Shown here in pieces: positions 10,074-20,272 of a DNA stretch of 64,000 nt. The stretch spans positions 1,302,001-1,366,000 of the forward strand of contig JARVLF010000006.1 in the NCBI GenBank assembly GCA_030849465.1, given 5' to 3'. The notes under the pieces were generated by a model. That model saw only the letters and a program-made list of their open reading frames with translations. It did no database searches and was not told where the DNA came from. The DNA comes from Moesziomyces globuligerus (Eukaryota > Basidiomycota > Ustilaginomycetes > Ustilaginales > Ustilaginaceae). A program made the translations under genes and the position numbers. Every line of letters begins with the position of its first letter. The first letter of the stretch is position 1.

Positions 10074-10781
10074 CTACGTGGTGCCACGCTCGTAGGCGTT
10101 GGGACGGGAGCCGGTGGCTGGGCTGGGTTCCGAGTCGGAATCCGAGTCGGCATGGTGGTGCGTGGGTTGCGGGTGTGGTTCTGTCACTGTGACGGTGGAG
10201 GAGCTGGAGCGTGTGCGTGAGCTGGCGGAGCATTCCTGTGTGTGGTGGTGGTGGTGACGATGTTTGCGGCGCTGTTTGAGTTTCTCTCGTGCTGCTTGGG
10301 AGAGTGAGGGGCGATGCGAGTCGGCCTCGCCCGACGAGGGTGCCTCCGAGCTCGAATCCGAGTCCGAGTTCGATGCGGACGAGGACGAGGAGGATTCGTC
10401 GGAGGATTCGTCGAATGCCTTTGGCTTGTGGTAGATGCAACAGACTGATTAGGCGGAACGCAAGGCGTCAGCGTCCACTCGTGCTCAGAAGTCCCACACA
10501 GGGGAGGAGAAGGCGGGGTACGTACTCTTGGACTTTTTACGGCCGAGGCCTTCGTTATCCACGGTCTCTTCTGACCATACTACACGACGCGCGCTTCCGC
10601 TCGCACTGCTGCTGGCAGTGGCTTGGTTCGTAGCGGGCTGGACGCGCTGCGAGCGCGATTCGGGCCGAAGACGCAGGATGCCCACATCGTGCTGCGAGTC
10701 AGAGGCGGGCGTACGCTCGAGCGTCACAGTGCGCGACGACGATGGCACTGGAGAGCCGGTCTGCGTATGCCTCGAGTCCAT
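10074..10781 (-). CDS. YPI1: Type 1 protein phosphatase inhibitor Ypi1 (PPP1R11 family)
   Basis: Two exons on the minus strand: 10781-10526 and 10444-10074, joined over an 81 nt intron (donor GTACGT, acceptor CAG), 208 residues. The junction rebuilds the family hallmark: VVWSEETVDNEGLGRKKSK at the end of exon 1, then ICCIYHKPKAFDESSDE across exon 2, as in yeast Ypi1 and human PPP1R11. The WxxDTVDNE and CCIY segments are the PP1-binding core of the family, which inhibits or modulates Glc7/PP1. The second half is Ser/Asp-rich, then a His5 tract and a Thr/Pro tail, all disordered. The start was taken at MDSRHTQ because upstream codons in the same frame lack family similarity; a longer start at 10982 is not excluded. 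Confidence 0.9.
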
Positions 10782-11097
10782 TCCTGTCGCGACCTGTCTC
10801 GGTAGTGGTGGCAAGTGATGCCTGCTGGGACGTTGGTCGATGTGGTGGGTGCAAGAGATGAAGTGCTGCGCATCGGAAACGCTCATGTGGAGAGCCCAAA
10901 ATTCAAGCCGTGTCAGATTCCAGGCCATGCACTGAACCCTCGAGCAGCACACGACTGCAGCAAATCCACGACCAGGTATCATTGTATCGCGGACCGTGAG
11001 GGCTCTTCAGAGTAAGTGATGAGTCTACATGCTCTATGATCGGCATCAGGTGAGAGCAGAGCGGGTTCAGAACGGAATCACACGCGATCTCCGCCAT
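10782..11097. other. Intergenic region upstream of YPI1
   Basis: A 316 bp spacer between the YPI1 start and the 3' end of the aquaporin gene, both on the minus strand. It should hold the YPI1 promoter and the aquaporin 3' end. No further feature recognised. Confidence 0.35.
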
Positions 11098-12198
11098 CTA
11101 GGCGTGGCTGCTCTGATCGATCTCGTCTTCGGACGCCGTAGCGATGGCGCCGTATCCGTCGCGGACGAGCTTAGGACGATTGAAGGGGCTATCCTGGCCG
11201 GTGTACAGGAAGGCATCGTAGGTGGCAGCACCGGCGATGCCGCCAAGGATGCTGCTGAGCCACGGGTTCCAGGCCCAGTAGGCCTTGTCGTGGGTCCAGA
11301 CCTCGGTGCCGTAGCCGACGAGCCAGAGCGCGATGCGAGGCCCGGTATCCCTTGCGCCGTTGATGGCATAGCCCGTGTTGTAGCCCATGCTGGCACCGAT
11401 GCCGAGGAGGACGATGAACATGGCGAACGGCTGCGTGCCCTTGGGTGGCTTGAGGTTGGCCGTGTCCGCCAGGGCGAAGACGACAAAGAGCAGCACCGCC
11501 GTTGCGAGGAATTCCGACAGGAACGCCGAGGCGTACGAGAGCTCAGGCGCGGGCAGCGTGAAGAAGAATGGCGCCGTGCTCCCGGCGCCCGTGACCGTAC
11601 GCAGTCCCCCGCCACCTTGGAAGCGCTCGATGTTGGTGAGATTGTTGGCGTAGACGAGCAGACTTGCTGCGGTTGCTCCGAGCGTCTGTGCTACGACAAA
11701 GGGGAGGACCTTGCGACGCGGGAAGCCACGGAAGAGAGCCAGGGCGACTGTGACGCTCGGATTGCAGTGTCCACCGCTAATCCCGCCCGAGACCCAGACC
11801 GCCATAGCGACGCCTGCAGCCCAAGCGAGCCTACCTTGGAAGTAGCTGCCGTAGGCTGCGACGTCTCGGGTCGCCGCATCGTGGTAGTGCAGATTCACCT
11901 GGCACTCGACGCCCGCGCCAAAGAGGAGGATGAGGAACGTGCCAAAGAACTCGGCGAGCTCCTCACGGTACAGATGGCGCAGCTTGGCCCAGCCGTTCGG
12001 CTCGCATCGCACGCCGAGTCCGGCACCGCCGAGCGTAGACGATGGCGAGACGGTGCCCGACCACCAGCGCGGCGCCTTGTGCAGCCGAGTCGCTTCGTTC
12101 GGCAGCGGCGCAGATGCAGGTAGCAGCGGCTCCGCCACCGTAGGGTCCGGATGCACCTCGCGCTCCGAAAGCTGACTCCGCGCGGACAGTCGTGTCAT
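11098..12198 (-). CDS. Aquaglyceroporin-like membrane channel with altered NPA boxes
   Basis: A single exon of 366 residues. A hydrophilic N-terminus of ~75 residues is followed by six membrane segments of the MIP fold, beginning ELAEFFGTFLILLFGAG. The two pore half-helices carry SGGHCNPSVTVAL (NPS at 146-148) and GYAINGARDTGPRI (NGA at 280-282), where most family members have NPA twice. R283 of the selectivity filter and the aspartate after it (D284), typical of glycerol-permeable members, are kept. Budding yeast Fps1 also departs from NPA (NPS and NLA), so glycerol or other small-polyol transport is plausible, but the long Fps1 N-terminal regulatory domain is absent. Located in the plasma membrane by family. 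The exact substrate cannot be read from sequence. Confidence 0.93.
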   Translation of the reverse strand: MTRLSARSQLSEREVHPDPTVAEPLLPASAPLPNEATRLHKAPRWWSGTVSPSSTLGGAGLGVRCEPNGWAKLRHLYREELAEFFGTFLILLFGAGVECQVNLHYHDAATRDVAAYGSYFQGRLAWAAGVAMAVWVSGGISGGHCNPSVTVALALFRGFPRRKVLPFVVAQTLGATAASLLVYANNLTNIERFQGGGGLRTVTGAGSTAPFFFTLPAPELSYASAFLSEFLATAVLLFVVFALADTANLKPPKGTQPFAMFIVLLGIGASMGYNTGYAINGARDTGPRIALWLVGYGTEVWTHDKAYWAWNPWLSSILGGIAGAATYDAFLYTGQDSPFNRPKLVRDGYGAIATASEDEIDQSSHA

Positions 12199-12847
12199 AG
12201 CTAGCTGTTCCTCTGCTAGAGGCAGCGTATATGCGGATGGTACGGTGCGATGTCAAGATACGGCCAGCAGGAGCGACCCTTATAAACCCCCATGCCCTCG
12301 GCTGGATCCGTGTTTCCTGGACCCTGAGAGGCGCGGCGCCTGCGGGAACCTCGTCAACACGCAGGGAAGCCGCCTTGCCGAGTCCAATCACAAAGCCCAC
12401 TTTCTTCGCACTGGCCCTTATCGAGCCCTCGCATCCCTGCATCGTTGCCCCTTTCCGCTCTCACAATCAAGCTTCCCTCGCCACACTCGACATCCGTACG
12501 GCGTACGGCGAGCTTGCTACACTCGGAAGCTCGAGCATCCCTGCGCTGGGCCCGTTGTTACTCTGAGCCCTTCCAGAAAGAAAAAAGATACACTCGAGCT
12601 TGTAGGCTTGACGGCGACTTCGACTCGCGTTTATCACGCCGGCGTTTAGGCCAAAAAATCCGGAAAAATCGCCGGAAAGTGACACCACCGACCTGGAAAC
12701 GCCGGACCACGTCCAAAACCCCACCACCACGGCACACGTGACTCCTCTCTACACACAGAGTGCACGCACGGAGTGCTTCTTTGGGTATCGATCTGGGTAT
12801 TCAAACAAAAGGCACGAGGTCCAGGATGAGCAGAGGACTGTGCACGT
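12199..12847. promoter_or_regulatory. Aquaporin upstream region with TATA-like element
   Basis: A 649 bp spacer between two minus-strand genes. On the minus strand a TTATAAGG element (plus 12279-12286) lies about 80 bases upstream of the aquaporin ATG at 12198, a reasonable TATA position. Around 12655-12715 there are repeated short GGAAA/CCGG words of unknown meaning. Confidence 0.4.
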
Positions 12848-15800
12848 CTAACGGTTGGTGTAACCGCCGAACTTGCCCGAGTTGCCCATGTTGTGGCTCG
12901 GCTTGAGAGCGCGGCCGCGGTCGAGGACACTGACGCCCTTGAGCACTGCTGCCTCGTTGATGCTCTGGAGTCTGCGCTGTTCTGCGCATCCGCATCCGCA
13001 GTACGGGCAGGAGCCGACCGCCTGGTGTTCCTTCTCCGACGGCTCGCTCGGGCGGAAGACGGGTGCGGTGCCATGTCCTACGTGCTTGATGCGCAGCTCG
13101 TGCAGCTCGTTGCTGAGCTCCTGGATCTGAGCTTCGATCTCGCGCGCGCGTTGACGCACCTCCTCCGGCACCTGCGGGCTCGCCGCCTCGCCCCTCTCGA
13201 TCTCTGCCGATCCGATCAGCGGCGTCATGGCATGTGTCGAGCTCGGCGGATGCACCGAGTGGTGGAACGACGGCGTGAGCGGCGACGTCGCAGGCGAGTG
13301 GAACTGCGACTGCGTGTCCGACACGCTTCCTCCCGCATCCAGGCTCGGCAGCCGGCTCGCGCCCGAAGCACCGCCGTGTCCGCTCCAGTTGCTGTCCGCA
13401 GATCCAGGCACAGCAGGACCTGGCAGCTTGGCGCCGTGCGGCGGCGGGCGAATGTCGGCGAGCACCGGCTTGTGCGCCGGCGACGTCGATGCAAATCGGC
13501 CCGACTCGGACAGCGCAGGCGACGCCGATCGGAACGAAGAAGGCGCTGGGCTGTGCGGCGCGAGCAGCCCGGTTGAACTCGCCGAGGAGCCGTTCGATGC
13601 CTCGCGCAGATGCCTCTCTGAGAGCGCAGAGGCGTCCAGGAAGTCGGCGGCGAAGCCCGAGAACATGGACGACACCGGACGGATCTGAAGCGCAGGCTTC
13701 TCGCTCAGACCCAGCGGCTTCAGCTCGTCGTTTTCTTCATCCAACCCGGTCACCGAGAAGGACGGCATGGGCGATTTGGCCGTCGCAGCCAAATCTCGAC
13801 CGCTTCCGCTCGGAGGGAAGGTCGAGACACCGTCGAGATCAATGCTCACGCCCTTCTCCTTTTTGAGCTTGCGCATCAGGAAGCCGCTCTTCTTGTTCTT
13901 GAGGATGCGAGAGTTGGTCTGGCCGTCGCTTGAAGGATCTCTGTGCATAGCTGCTTCGTCGTGCAGAGGTTCGCCCCAGCCCGTGTTCTTGCTCGCACCC
14001 GTTGCGCCGGACGAGGCCAGCCACTCGGACTGCTTCTGCCTCGCCTGCTCACGCGCCTGCTCGAGCGAGATGAGCTTGTACGGAACGCCTTCGATGTTGC
14101 CTGGCAACGGCAGGCTTCCCGAGGTCTGACTCGAAGAGGCGGAGAGCATGCCGGCATGCGTAGCCACAGGCGAGCCGTTCGGGCCACGTGCTGCTGGCGC
14201 CTCTGCTGCGGTCCCCTTGCCGACCGGTGTCGATTCGCCCTCGGGTGCAGTGGATGCGAAGGCACTCTCGCTATCGAGGCTGCTGTTGCGAGCCATGGCC
14301 ACATCTGCGCTGGCCACCGAAGGCTGAATCGAGCTTGTCTCGCGTGCCGGTGGCGTTCGAGACCTCGCGTGCTCCGCAGATCCACGACCGTTTCCGTTCA
14401 AGAAGGAGTCGCCAGGGTTAGGACTCAGATTGTCCTTTCGGTACGCCAACGACCGGACGCCACCCAGGAGCGGGGAGGGCAGCGTGCCATTCGCGTGCTG
14501 GGGAGATGGTATCGGTGGCGACGCTGCCTGGTCGCGGTACTTGGCGTTGGAAGACACGATGATGGTGGCGAGGTCGGCGCTACCCTTGCCCTGCGGCCCG
14601 GCGAAGCCGTTTCCGTTCAAGGTCTTGCTGGAGCGGCTGTGTGGGATCTCGCCGAGCGCCTGCGGCTTGGCGAAGCCCAGCGAAGAGGCAGGGTTGGCAC
14701 CGGCATTGATGATATTAGCGCCGGCGAACGATTCGGACAAGGGGCCGGAGCGGCGTTCATCGTTGCCAGAGGCGCCTCCTGCACCAACGAGGCGCAATGC
14801 TTTGGTGAGCTTGCCCTTCTTGGAGGCAGGCGCTGCGGCAGCAGCGAGGCCAAGACCCTTGAGCATGCCGACTGCGCTGCTCGAGACGCTCTTGGAGCGC
14901 GAACGCTGGGTGGCGAAGACCGACTGGGCATCATCCTCCTTCTGCGCCTCCTGCTCGAGAGAGGCGGCGTTGCTGGCGTACGAGCTTTGAGCAAGACCCG
15001 AAGGAGCGTGGGCTGCGTTCGGGCTGCGGCCTCCGGGCACGACGTGCTCTACCGAAGGACGAGACTTGAACCTGGAGAAGGGCTTCTCGAACGTGTCAAC
15101 ACTCGGACGCAGCGTATCGCGCAGGGACGGTCGCCCTGCAGTAGTCGCGAGATCCTCGCCACCGAGCTCCCAAGGCGCAGGGGCGTTCTTCTTGACCTTT
15201 GGACCGAGGGTGCTGATGCGGCGAGCGTCGTGGGCAAGCTTGTCTTGCAACTCGACGAGCATCTTTTCCTCTTCGGCAGCTCCGCCGTCAAAGGACAGGA
15301 TGGGCGAACGTTCGCGACGCGCTTTGGCCTTGCGTGGAAGCATCAAGTCGCTGGTCTGCGGAATGGGGGGCATTTTGGGCACGAGCGTGCCGTCGGCCAA
15401 GCGGGTGGGGCTACGTTTGGGGACGACGGGGACAGCATCATGAACGGTCAGGTCTCCAGAGGTGGAGCCTGAGAGCGACTCGTGACTGCTTCTGGACGCC
15501 GCCTTGACGGGAAGAGGCGGCGCCGTCCGCGAAGAGGCTCGGCTAGGCACCGCCTGCGTCCGGTCGTCCGCGGGTTCAGCGTCCGCCAAGCTTTCTCTGT
15601 CAGCGCGCTGTGCGATGCGAGGCTGTCTGCGGCCGTTCTGGAGGTCGAAGCCGTGGGTGAGATCGACGACGTCGAGCGGGGCTTGTTCGTGGGCGTCGCT
15701 GGCGCTGTATTGGCTGCTAGCGTCGAAGCCGCTAGCGTCACTTCGGGGGCTGAGCATGCTCTGAGGCGAGGGGCTCAGGAGGCCGACGGCATCTGCACCG

Positions 15801-16273
15801 AGTGTTTGGTTGGCCTTTTGGTGCTGTAGACTGGGCAGGGGCGGAGGGGCTTCCCTGCGCCTGCGTTCGGACTTTGCGCCGCGACCAGCGAAGATGGAGC
15901 TGCCGATGCTGGTGGGACGGACGTGGCCGTAGACGCTGGTGGTGGCGTCATGTTCTCCATTTGTGGCCGCGTGCGAGCTGGCCTGAGTGTCGGCGTCCCA
16001 GCTTTCGGCGTCGGAGAATTGATCGTCGTTTGCTTCGGCGGCGGGATCGAGGTCGCCGGTCCAGACTACATCGTGGTGGCTGGAGCGCTGCGTCCAGGTG
16101 CTCGGTGGGCGGAAGGAAGGGGCGAGACCTTCACGCTCTCGACCGATGGCGCGGACGAGGCCAGTGGTCTTTCCGATTGGCTCGCGCGGACGCGGAGCTT
16201 CGATGCTTGGTCGACCGTCCGACTCGTAGAACGAATTGGCCATCGAAGTTGGTCTGTGTGCTACCGCGGACAT
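12848..16273 (-). CDS. Large disordered protein of unknown function with Cys-rich conserved tail
   Basis: A single open frame of 1,141 residues with the ATG at 16273; a second ATG at codon 11 (MANSFYESD) could also serve. Most of the protein is low-complexity Ser/Pro/Ala/Gly with scattered basic clusters, and no catalytic domain is recognised. Ordered-looking parts are at the C-terminus: a short helical or coiled-coil stretch at about 1038-1066 (EVRQRAREIEAQIQELSNEL), then C1089-x2-C1092-x-C1094-x-C1096 (SCPYCGCGC), then the segment LQSINEAAVLKGVSVLDRGR and a basic end. The cysteine cluster could bind metal or be a lipidation site. I recall similar C-terminal tails in hypothetical basidiomycete proteins but cannot name a function. 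Likely phosphorylated and cytosolic or membrane-associated, by inference only. Confidence 0.85.
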   Translation of the reverse strand: MSAVAHRPTSMANSFYESDGRPSIEAPRPREPIGKTTGLVRAIGREREGLAPSFRPPSTWTQRSSHHDVVWTGDLDPAAEANDDQFSDAESWDADTQASSHAATNGEHDATTSVYGHVRPTSIGSSIFAGRGAKSERRRREAPPPLPSLQHQKANQTLGADAVGLLSPSPQSMLSPRSDASGFDASSQYSASDAHEQAPLDVVDLTHGFDLQNGRRQPRIAQRADRESLADAEPADDRTQAVPSRASSRTAPPLPVKAASRSSHESLSGSTSGDLTVHDAVPVVPKRSPTRLADGTLVPKMPPIPQTSDLMLPRKAKARRERSPILSFDGGAAEEEKMLVELQDKLAHDARRISTLGPKVKKNAPAPWELGGEDLATTAGRPSLRDTLRPSVDTFEKPFSRFKSRPSVEHVVPGGRSPNAAHAPSGLAQSSYASNAASLEQEAQKEDDAQSVFATQRSRSKSVSSSAVGMLKGLGLAAAAAPASKKGKLTKALRLVGAGGASGNDERRSGPLSESFAGANIINAGANPASSLGFAKPQALGEIPHSRSSKTLNGNGFAGPQGKGSADLATIIVSSNAKYRDQAASPPIPSPQHANGTLPSPLLGGVRSLAYRKDNLSPNPGDSFLNGNGRGSAEHARSRTPPARETSSIQPSVASADVAMARNSSLDSESAFASTAPEGESTPVGKGTAAEAPAARGPNGSPVATHAGMLSASSSQTSGSLPLPGNIEGVPYKLISLEQAREQARQKQSEWLASSGATGASKNTGWGEPLHDEAAMHRDPSSDGQTNSRILKNKKSGFLMRKLKKEKGVSIDLDGVSTFPPSGSGRDLAATAKSPMPSFSVTGLDEENDELKPLGLSEKPALQIRPVSSMFSGFAADFLDASALSERHLREASNGSSASSTGLLAPHSPAPSSFRSASPALSESGRFASTSPAHKPVLADIRPPPHGAKLPGPAVPGSADSNWSGHGGASGASRLPSLDAGGSVSDTQSQFHSPATSPLTPSFHHSVHPPSSTHAMTPLIGSAEIERGEAASPQVPEEVRQRAREIEAQIQELSNELHELRIKHVGHGTAPVFRPSEPSEKEHQAVGSCPYCGCGCAEQRRLQSINEAAVLKGVSVLDRGRALKPSHNMGNSGKFGGYTNR

Positions 16274-19200
16274 GATGGCGTTGCGGTCCGACTCAGCGGT
16301 TCGGGTGGGGCTGCGGATCGAAGGGTCGCAGAGACTATGGTCGGGTATGGTGAGCGTCGGATCTACAGCAGAATGTCAGAGTGCCCTCGATGTAGCTGAT
16401 TGGGAATCAGAAGACGCGCATGGTCCCGGGACTTGCGTGTGCGTTGGTGGAGGTGGTGGGAAGATTGAAGCCCGTTCGATACCGGCTGTAAGAATGATGG
16501 TCGACGACGGATAGGATGAAAGACAGGTGGCAGGACGTAGACAAATCAGGAAGGCTATGAACAGAGCGATGTGCAGCGGCCGTACGGAGATGCGCGTTGC
16601 CAGGTGGCGCTGGTGGTGGGGACGAAGGATGGCTGCAACGGAGGTGTGGTGCAACGATGCGTGTGCGGTTGAGTACGCTGCGCGGTATGGGGTGGCGTCG
16701 AGGTATGAAGAAGAAGCAGTCCCGCTCGTGGCGCGGCGGCTGCTGGCAGGAAGGATGAATGTAGTCGGCAAGCAAGGGGCGAGATGGCGGTACGACGACG
16801 ACAGCTGAGCGGTGGCAGGGGGGGTGAGTGGCGAGCGCTGGCAGAAGAGCGTGGCCTACGAGGCCGTGTGCGGTGGACGAAGGCCGTACAGTAGCGAGGC
16901 TGGTGAGCGGGAGAGGCGAGAGCGTGGATAGAGGTGTGCGTGAAGGATGTGTGAGCAAGGATCCGCGGCAAGGGGGGTCCAAACAAGTAAGCGAGCATGG
17001 ACTGGGCAGGGATGCGGGGCGGACTTCAGTACTGTACAGTAGCGCCGCTTGCTGGTGCACTTTTTTTGTGTTGCTCTCGCCGAGCTGCTGCTGCTGCTGC
17101 TGTTTCGAGTGGAGCTGCAATATGCTCGGGGCGGGCATGTGTGAGCAACAGCCGACAAGCAGGCACGCTCGTCTGTCGCAGCGGCAGAAGGCAATCGTCT
17201 GCTTTCCCACCTCTGTGCAGGCGAGGCGACAGCGGCAAGTCGCGTCGAGCCCAAGCGAGCCGAGAGTGGCGCGATGCGAAGCACGGCACTTTGGCCCTGG
17301 ATGGCAAGGGGGCGGCGGGCAGCGGGCACACACGCATGAACGCTGCAAGCAGCTGCTGGCCAAAGGGGGCAGGTGGGGCCAGCCACAGCTGCGGTGCAGC
17401 CGACTCTGACTCGCTGCATACACTAGAGCATTGAGCGAGCACTGGCGGCCAAAGTGCGGCAAGTGAAACGCAAAAAGAAATGCACACTTGAATGCCAAAG
17501 CGAGTGAGAGCGCCATTCCAGCCGAGCCCAAACGGCACGCAAATCCACGCGTCTGGAATGCCAACCCTGAGTTTCAGCCGCAGCCACAGCCAGACAGTAC
17601 GCTCGACTCGACTCAAGGTCGGCAGCCTCTCACTGTGCAAAGAGCAGCTTTGGGCACTGTATGCTGCGTAGAAACGGATGATTGACACGATATGGTCCGA
17701 ATGGCCGACGGACAGCGGTGATGATGAAAAGACGCAGAGGAACCTTCGCTTCATGTCGTCGTTTGCGCGCCGCGGCGGTGTGGTCGCTGCCGTGGCGGAT
17801 TCGCTGGCTTGACCGGTCGGTCGACCGCTCTCACGTAGCGCTAGCCGAGGTGCGAGGTCCAAGCAGGGTCCGCCTGGCAGCTTCCTGCACGCTACGGTAT
17901 CCCCTGCCTCCGTGCGCCATCTCGCTCGCTAGAGCACCGCGTCGAAAGGTGCCCTCTGTGGATGCATCTGATCCTGGTTCGTTCTGCAGTACCGGTGATG
18001 CGCTCGGACCTACGCCGCCCCCCGAGACTTGGGCTACAGGCCGTCTCCGAGAGGTCTGTCTCGTGTTCGGAGGCTGCTTTTGCTGGCTCGGGCCCAGCAT
18101 GCTTCGAAGATTCGCACGTGCTGGGTGCCGCCGATCCGCCAGGATGCAAAGAAAATCGTCTGGTCCCCAATCCAACTTTCCAAAAGAAACGTCCTAGCCG
18201 GCTTGCCCGACGCGCTTGCCTCTGCTACTCCGCCGAGCGTGTTGCTTGCATCGTGCGTCTTGTCTCACTCATGATCTGCAGCGCGTCTCGACCTCGAGCT
18301 CAAGCCAGAGAGAGTGTGGCTCCAACGCGTCGCGCCGCGGTCTCTGCACTCGTCGCTCGAACCTGACCACCATGTTTGCTTTCGGTCTGCTTGGCACCGA
18401 ACATGCTTTCGCTGCCAGTGAGCTGACGCATCGTATTCCTGAGATCCAGCTAGCGTAGGTGGCTTGGCCGTGCTCGTCCAGTCCGTCGGCTGTGCGTCGA
18501 CAAGGTAACGCACCAACGCCGAGGCGTTGCATCCTTTTCTCAGCGTCGACATGGAGCCCAGCTACCACGCCACTCCAGTGGCTTGCATGGGCGCATTTTC
18601 AGACATCTCGGCCCGCCTGCTCTGTGCGATGATGCAGCCGCGCCAAGGTTGTGCAGTAGTGCTCGTCATGGCGGCCGCCGTGCCAAGACTGCCCCGACAC
18701 CCTGTGCATGCTCCGATGAGGTGGATCGGGATTGGGATGAAATGTCTCCTGCAGTGTTAGACTTCAACATGTAGGTCTCATGCTGCATTTTCGCACCGGT
18801 ATTTCCTGATTCTTTTTCATGCCCAATTCATTTCTTTGGAAAATTGAGGTGGACTCTGGTCGAGCTGACCGGTGCTTGCATTACGCGACATGCGAACGTC
18901 GATGAATCGGCTTCAAGGACTGCTCGTTCTTAACCCCCATACCGTATGACCCACTTATGAAAGTCGAGAGCCTAGCTGATGCTGGCGAGACTGACGAAAG
19001 CCAAGACCGGCCGGCATCGGGCCAGGAGGAGCGCATTTTCGCGCGAGAAGCAACACGAGCAACACCAGCTCCGACACCCGATTTCCGAATCCGGAGCCGA
19101 CGCACAGCCGTGCATGCACGAGCGCGCCCCGCCGCCAACGATGACACGGGTCCCTGACTCCACATCGGCTCCAACGTGCACCCCATACTCCATCCACCAC

Positions 19201-19336
19201 GATACACCACCACGGACAACCTCACGGCGCCACCTCGCGTCAGCCTCCTGCGCATCACGAAGCCTACCACTCGTCTCCGCTCGGCCACGCACTCACGTGC
19301 CTCCAGCTCGAGGCATCGGGCAAGCTCTTGTTCGTC
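16274..19336. other. Three-kilobase intergenic region, no confident gene
   Basis: This gap separates divergent genes, the disordered protein at 12848-16273 and VPS24. Open frames here are short or begin with non-ATG codons, and none resembles a family. The minus strand next to 16273 is pyrimidine-rich, as in fungal 5' leaders. A (CTG)6 run lies at 17084-17102. An AT-richer stretch is at about 18780-18860. A non-coding RNA or a fast-evolving short gene cannot be excluded. Confidence 0.35.
17084..17102. repeat. CTG trinucleotide microsatellite
   Basis: About six perfect CTG units (CAG on the other strand) lie in the intergenic gap upstream of the disordered-protein gene. It is outside any supported coding region. 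Confidence 0.8.
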
Positions 19337-20272
19337 ATGCAGGCCGTCTCCAAATTCATATTCGGGCCGTCACAAGAAGGTAAGTCGCACGCGTTCCAGC
19401 ACGATCCAAGGTATAGGAAGCCAACTGAACTGCGAATATCATGCTCACCACGCAGAGCGGGTGAAGAAGGTCCAATCTCAGCTGAGGTCCGAGCAGCGCT
19501 CGCTCGACCGCGAGATGCGTCAGATCGACCAGGGCTCCACCAAGACCAAAGCCGAGATCAAGAAGCTCGCCAAAAAGGGCGACGCCAAGAACGCAAAGAT
19601 CCTCGCGCGCGAGGTGGTGCGCGCTTCGAAACAGAAGAATCGCCTCGCCGTCTCCAAGGCGAGACTCAACAGCATCCACATGCAACTACAACACCAGCTA
19701 GGTGAGCACCTCCCGCGTCCAGCGACCGTCGAGCCATACTTTGCGCATCCAACTGACCGCCGTCTGACTACGTGACTTTCAATGTTGCGACTGATGCTCT
19801 TGATCTACAGCCATGTACAAGGTGACAGGGAGCATGCAAAAGTCGACCGAGATCATGAAGCTTTCCAATCAGCTCGTCAAGCTTCCAGAGGTGTCTGCCA
19901 TCATGCGACAGATGAGTGCAGAGATGACAAAGGTAGGTTCGCCTTCGCTCATCGACAACGACGCGAACGAGGCGTGACTGCTTACAATCCCCTGTCTTCT
20001 TCCGGTACTTTCAGGCGGGAATTATGGAGGAGTTGATGGACGATACACTAGACTCGGGCGTGCTGGGCCAAGACGAAGACGAGATGGAGGAGGAGGCGCA
20101 AGAAGAGGTCGACAAGGTCCTCTACCAGCTCACCGATGGAAAGCTCGGCCAAGCAAGTACCACCGATCATCTTCCAGAACTCGCCGTCGAAGATCCCAAG
20201 CTCAACGAGGAGCAGGAACAGCAGGACATGCAGCGCATGCAGGCCGCTCTCGACGGCCTCCTTCGTGGATAG
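19337..20272 (+). CDS. VPS24: ESCRT-III subunit Vps24 (CHMP3)
   Basis: Four exons: 19337-19379, 19456-19701, 19811-19932 and 20015-20272, with introns of 76, 109 and 82 nt. The joined frame is 222 residues. It starts [19 protein letters not shown], matching the N-terminal amphipathic helix and basic first helix of Vps24. The core helices carry [20 protein letters not shown] and [20 protein letters not shown], and the segment [20 protein letters not shown] is characteristic of CHMP3. The acidic C-terminal region ends [14 protein letters not shown], which resembles a MIM1-type Vps4-binding helix. It is one of the capping subunits of ESCRT-III filaments at endosomes (multivesicular bodies). A start three codons upstream (19328) is possible, but 19337 fits the family. 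Confidence 0.95.

Noticed and set aside
13943..15472. A 509-codon plus-strand frame
   Set aside because: It is antisense to the 1,141-residue gene and has Arg/Ala-rich composition typical of antisense reading of GC-rich codons.
16407..17564. A 385-codon minus-strand frame upstream of the disordered-protein gene
   Set aside because: It begins with TTG rather than ATG, shows no family similarity, and has the pyrimidine-rich, Cys/His/Ser/Pro-biased composition of translated leader DNA.
17682..18197. A 171-codon plus-strand frame in the large gap
   Set aside because: No family similarity, Arg/Ser/Ala-biased composition, and equally long frames exist on the opposite strand.
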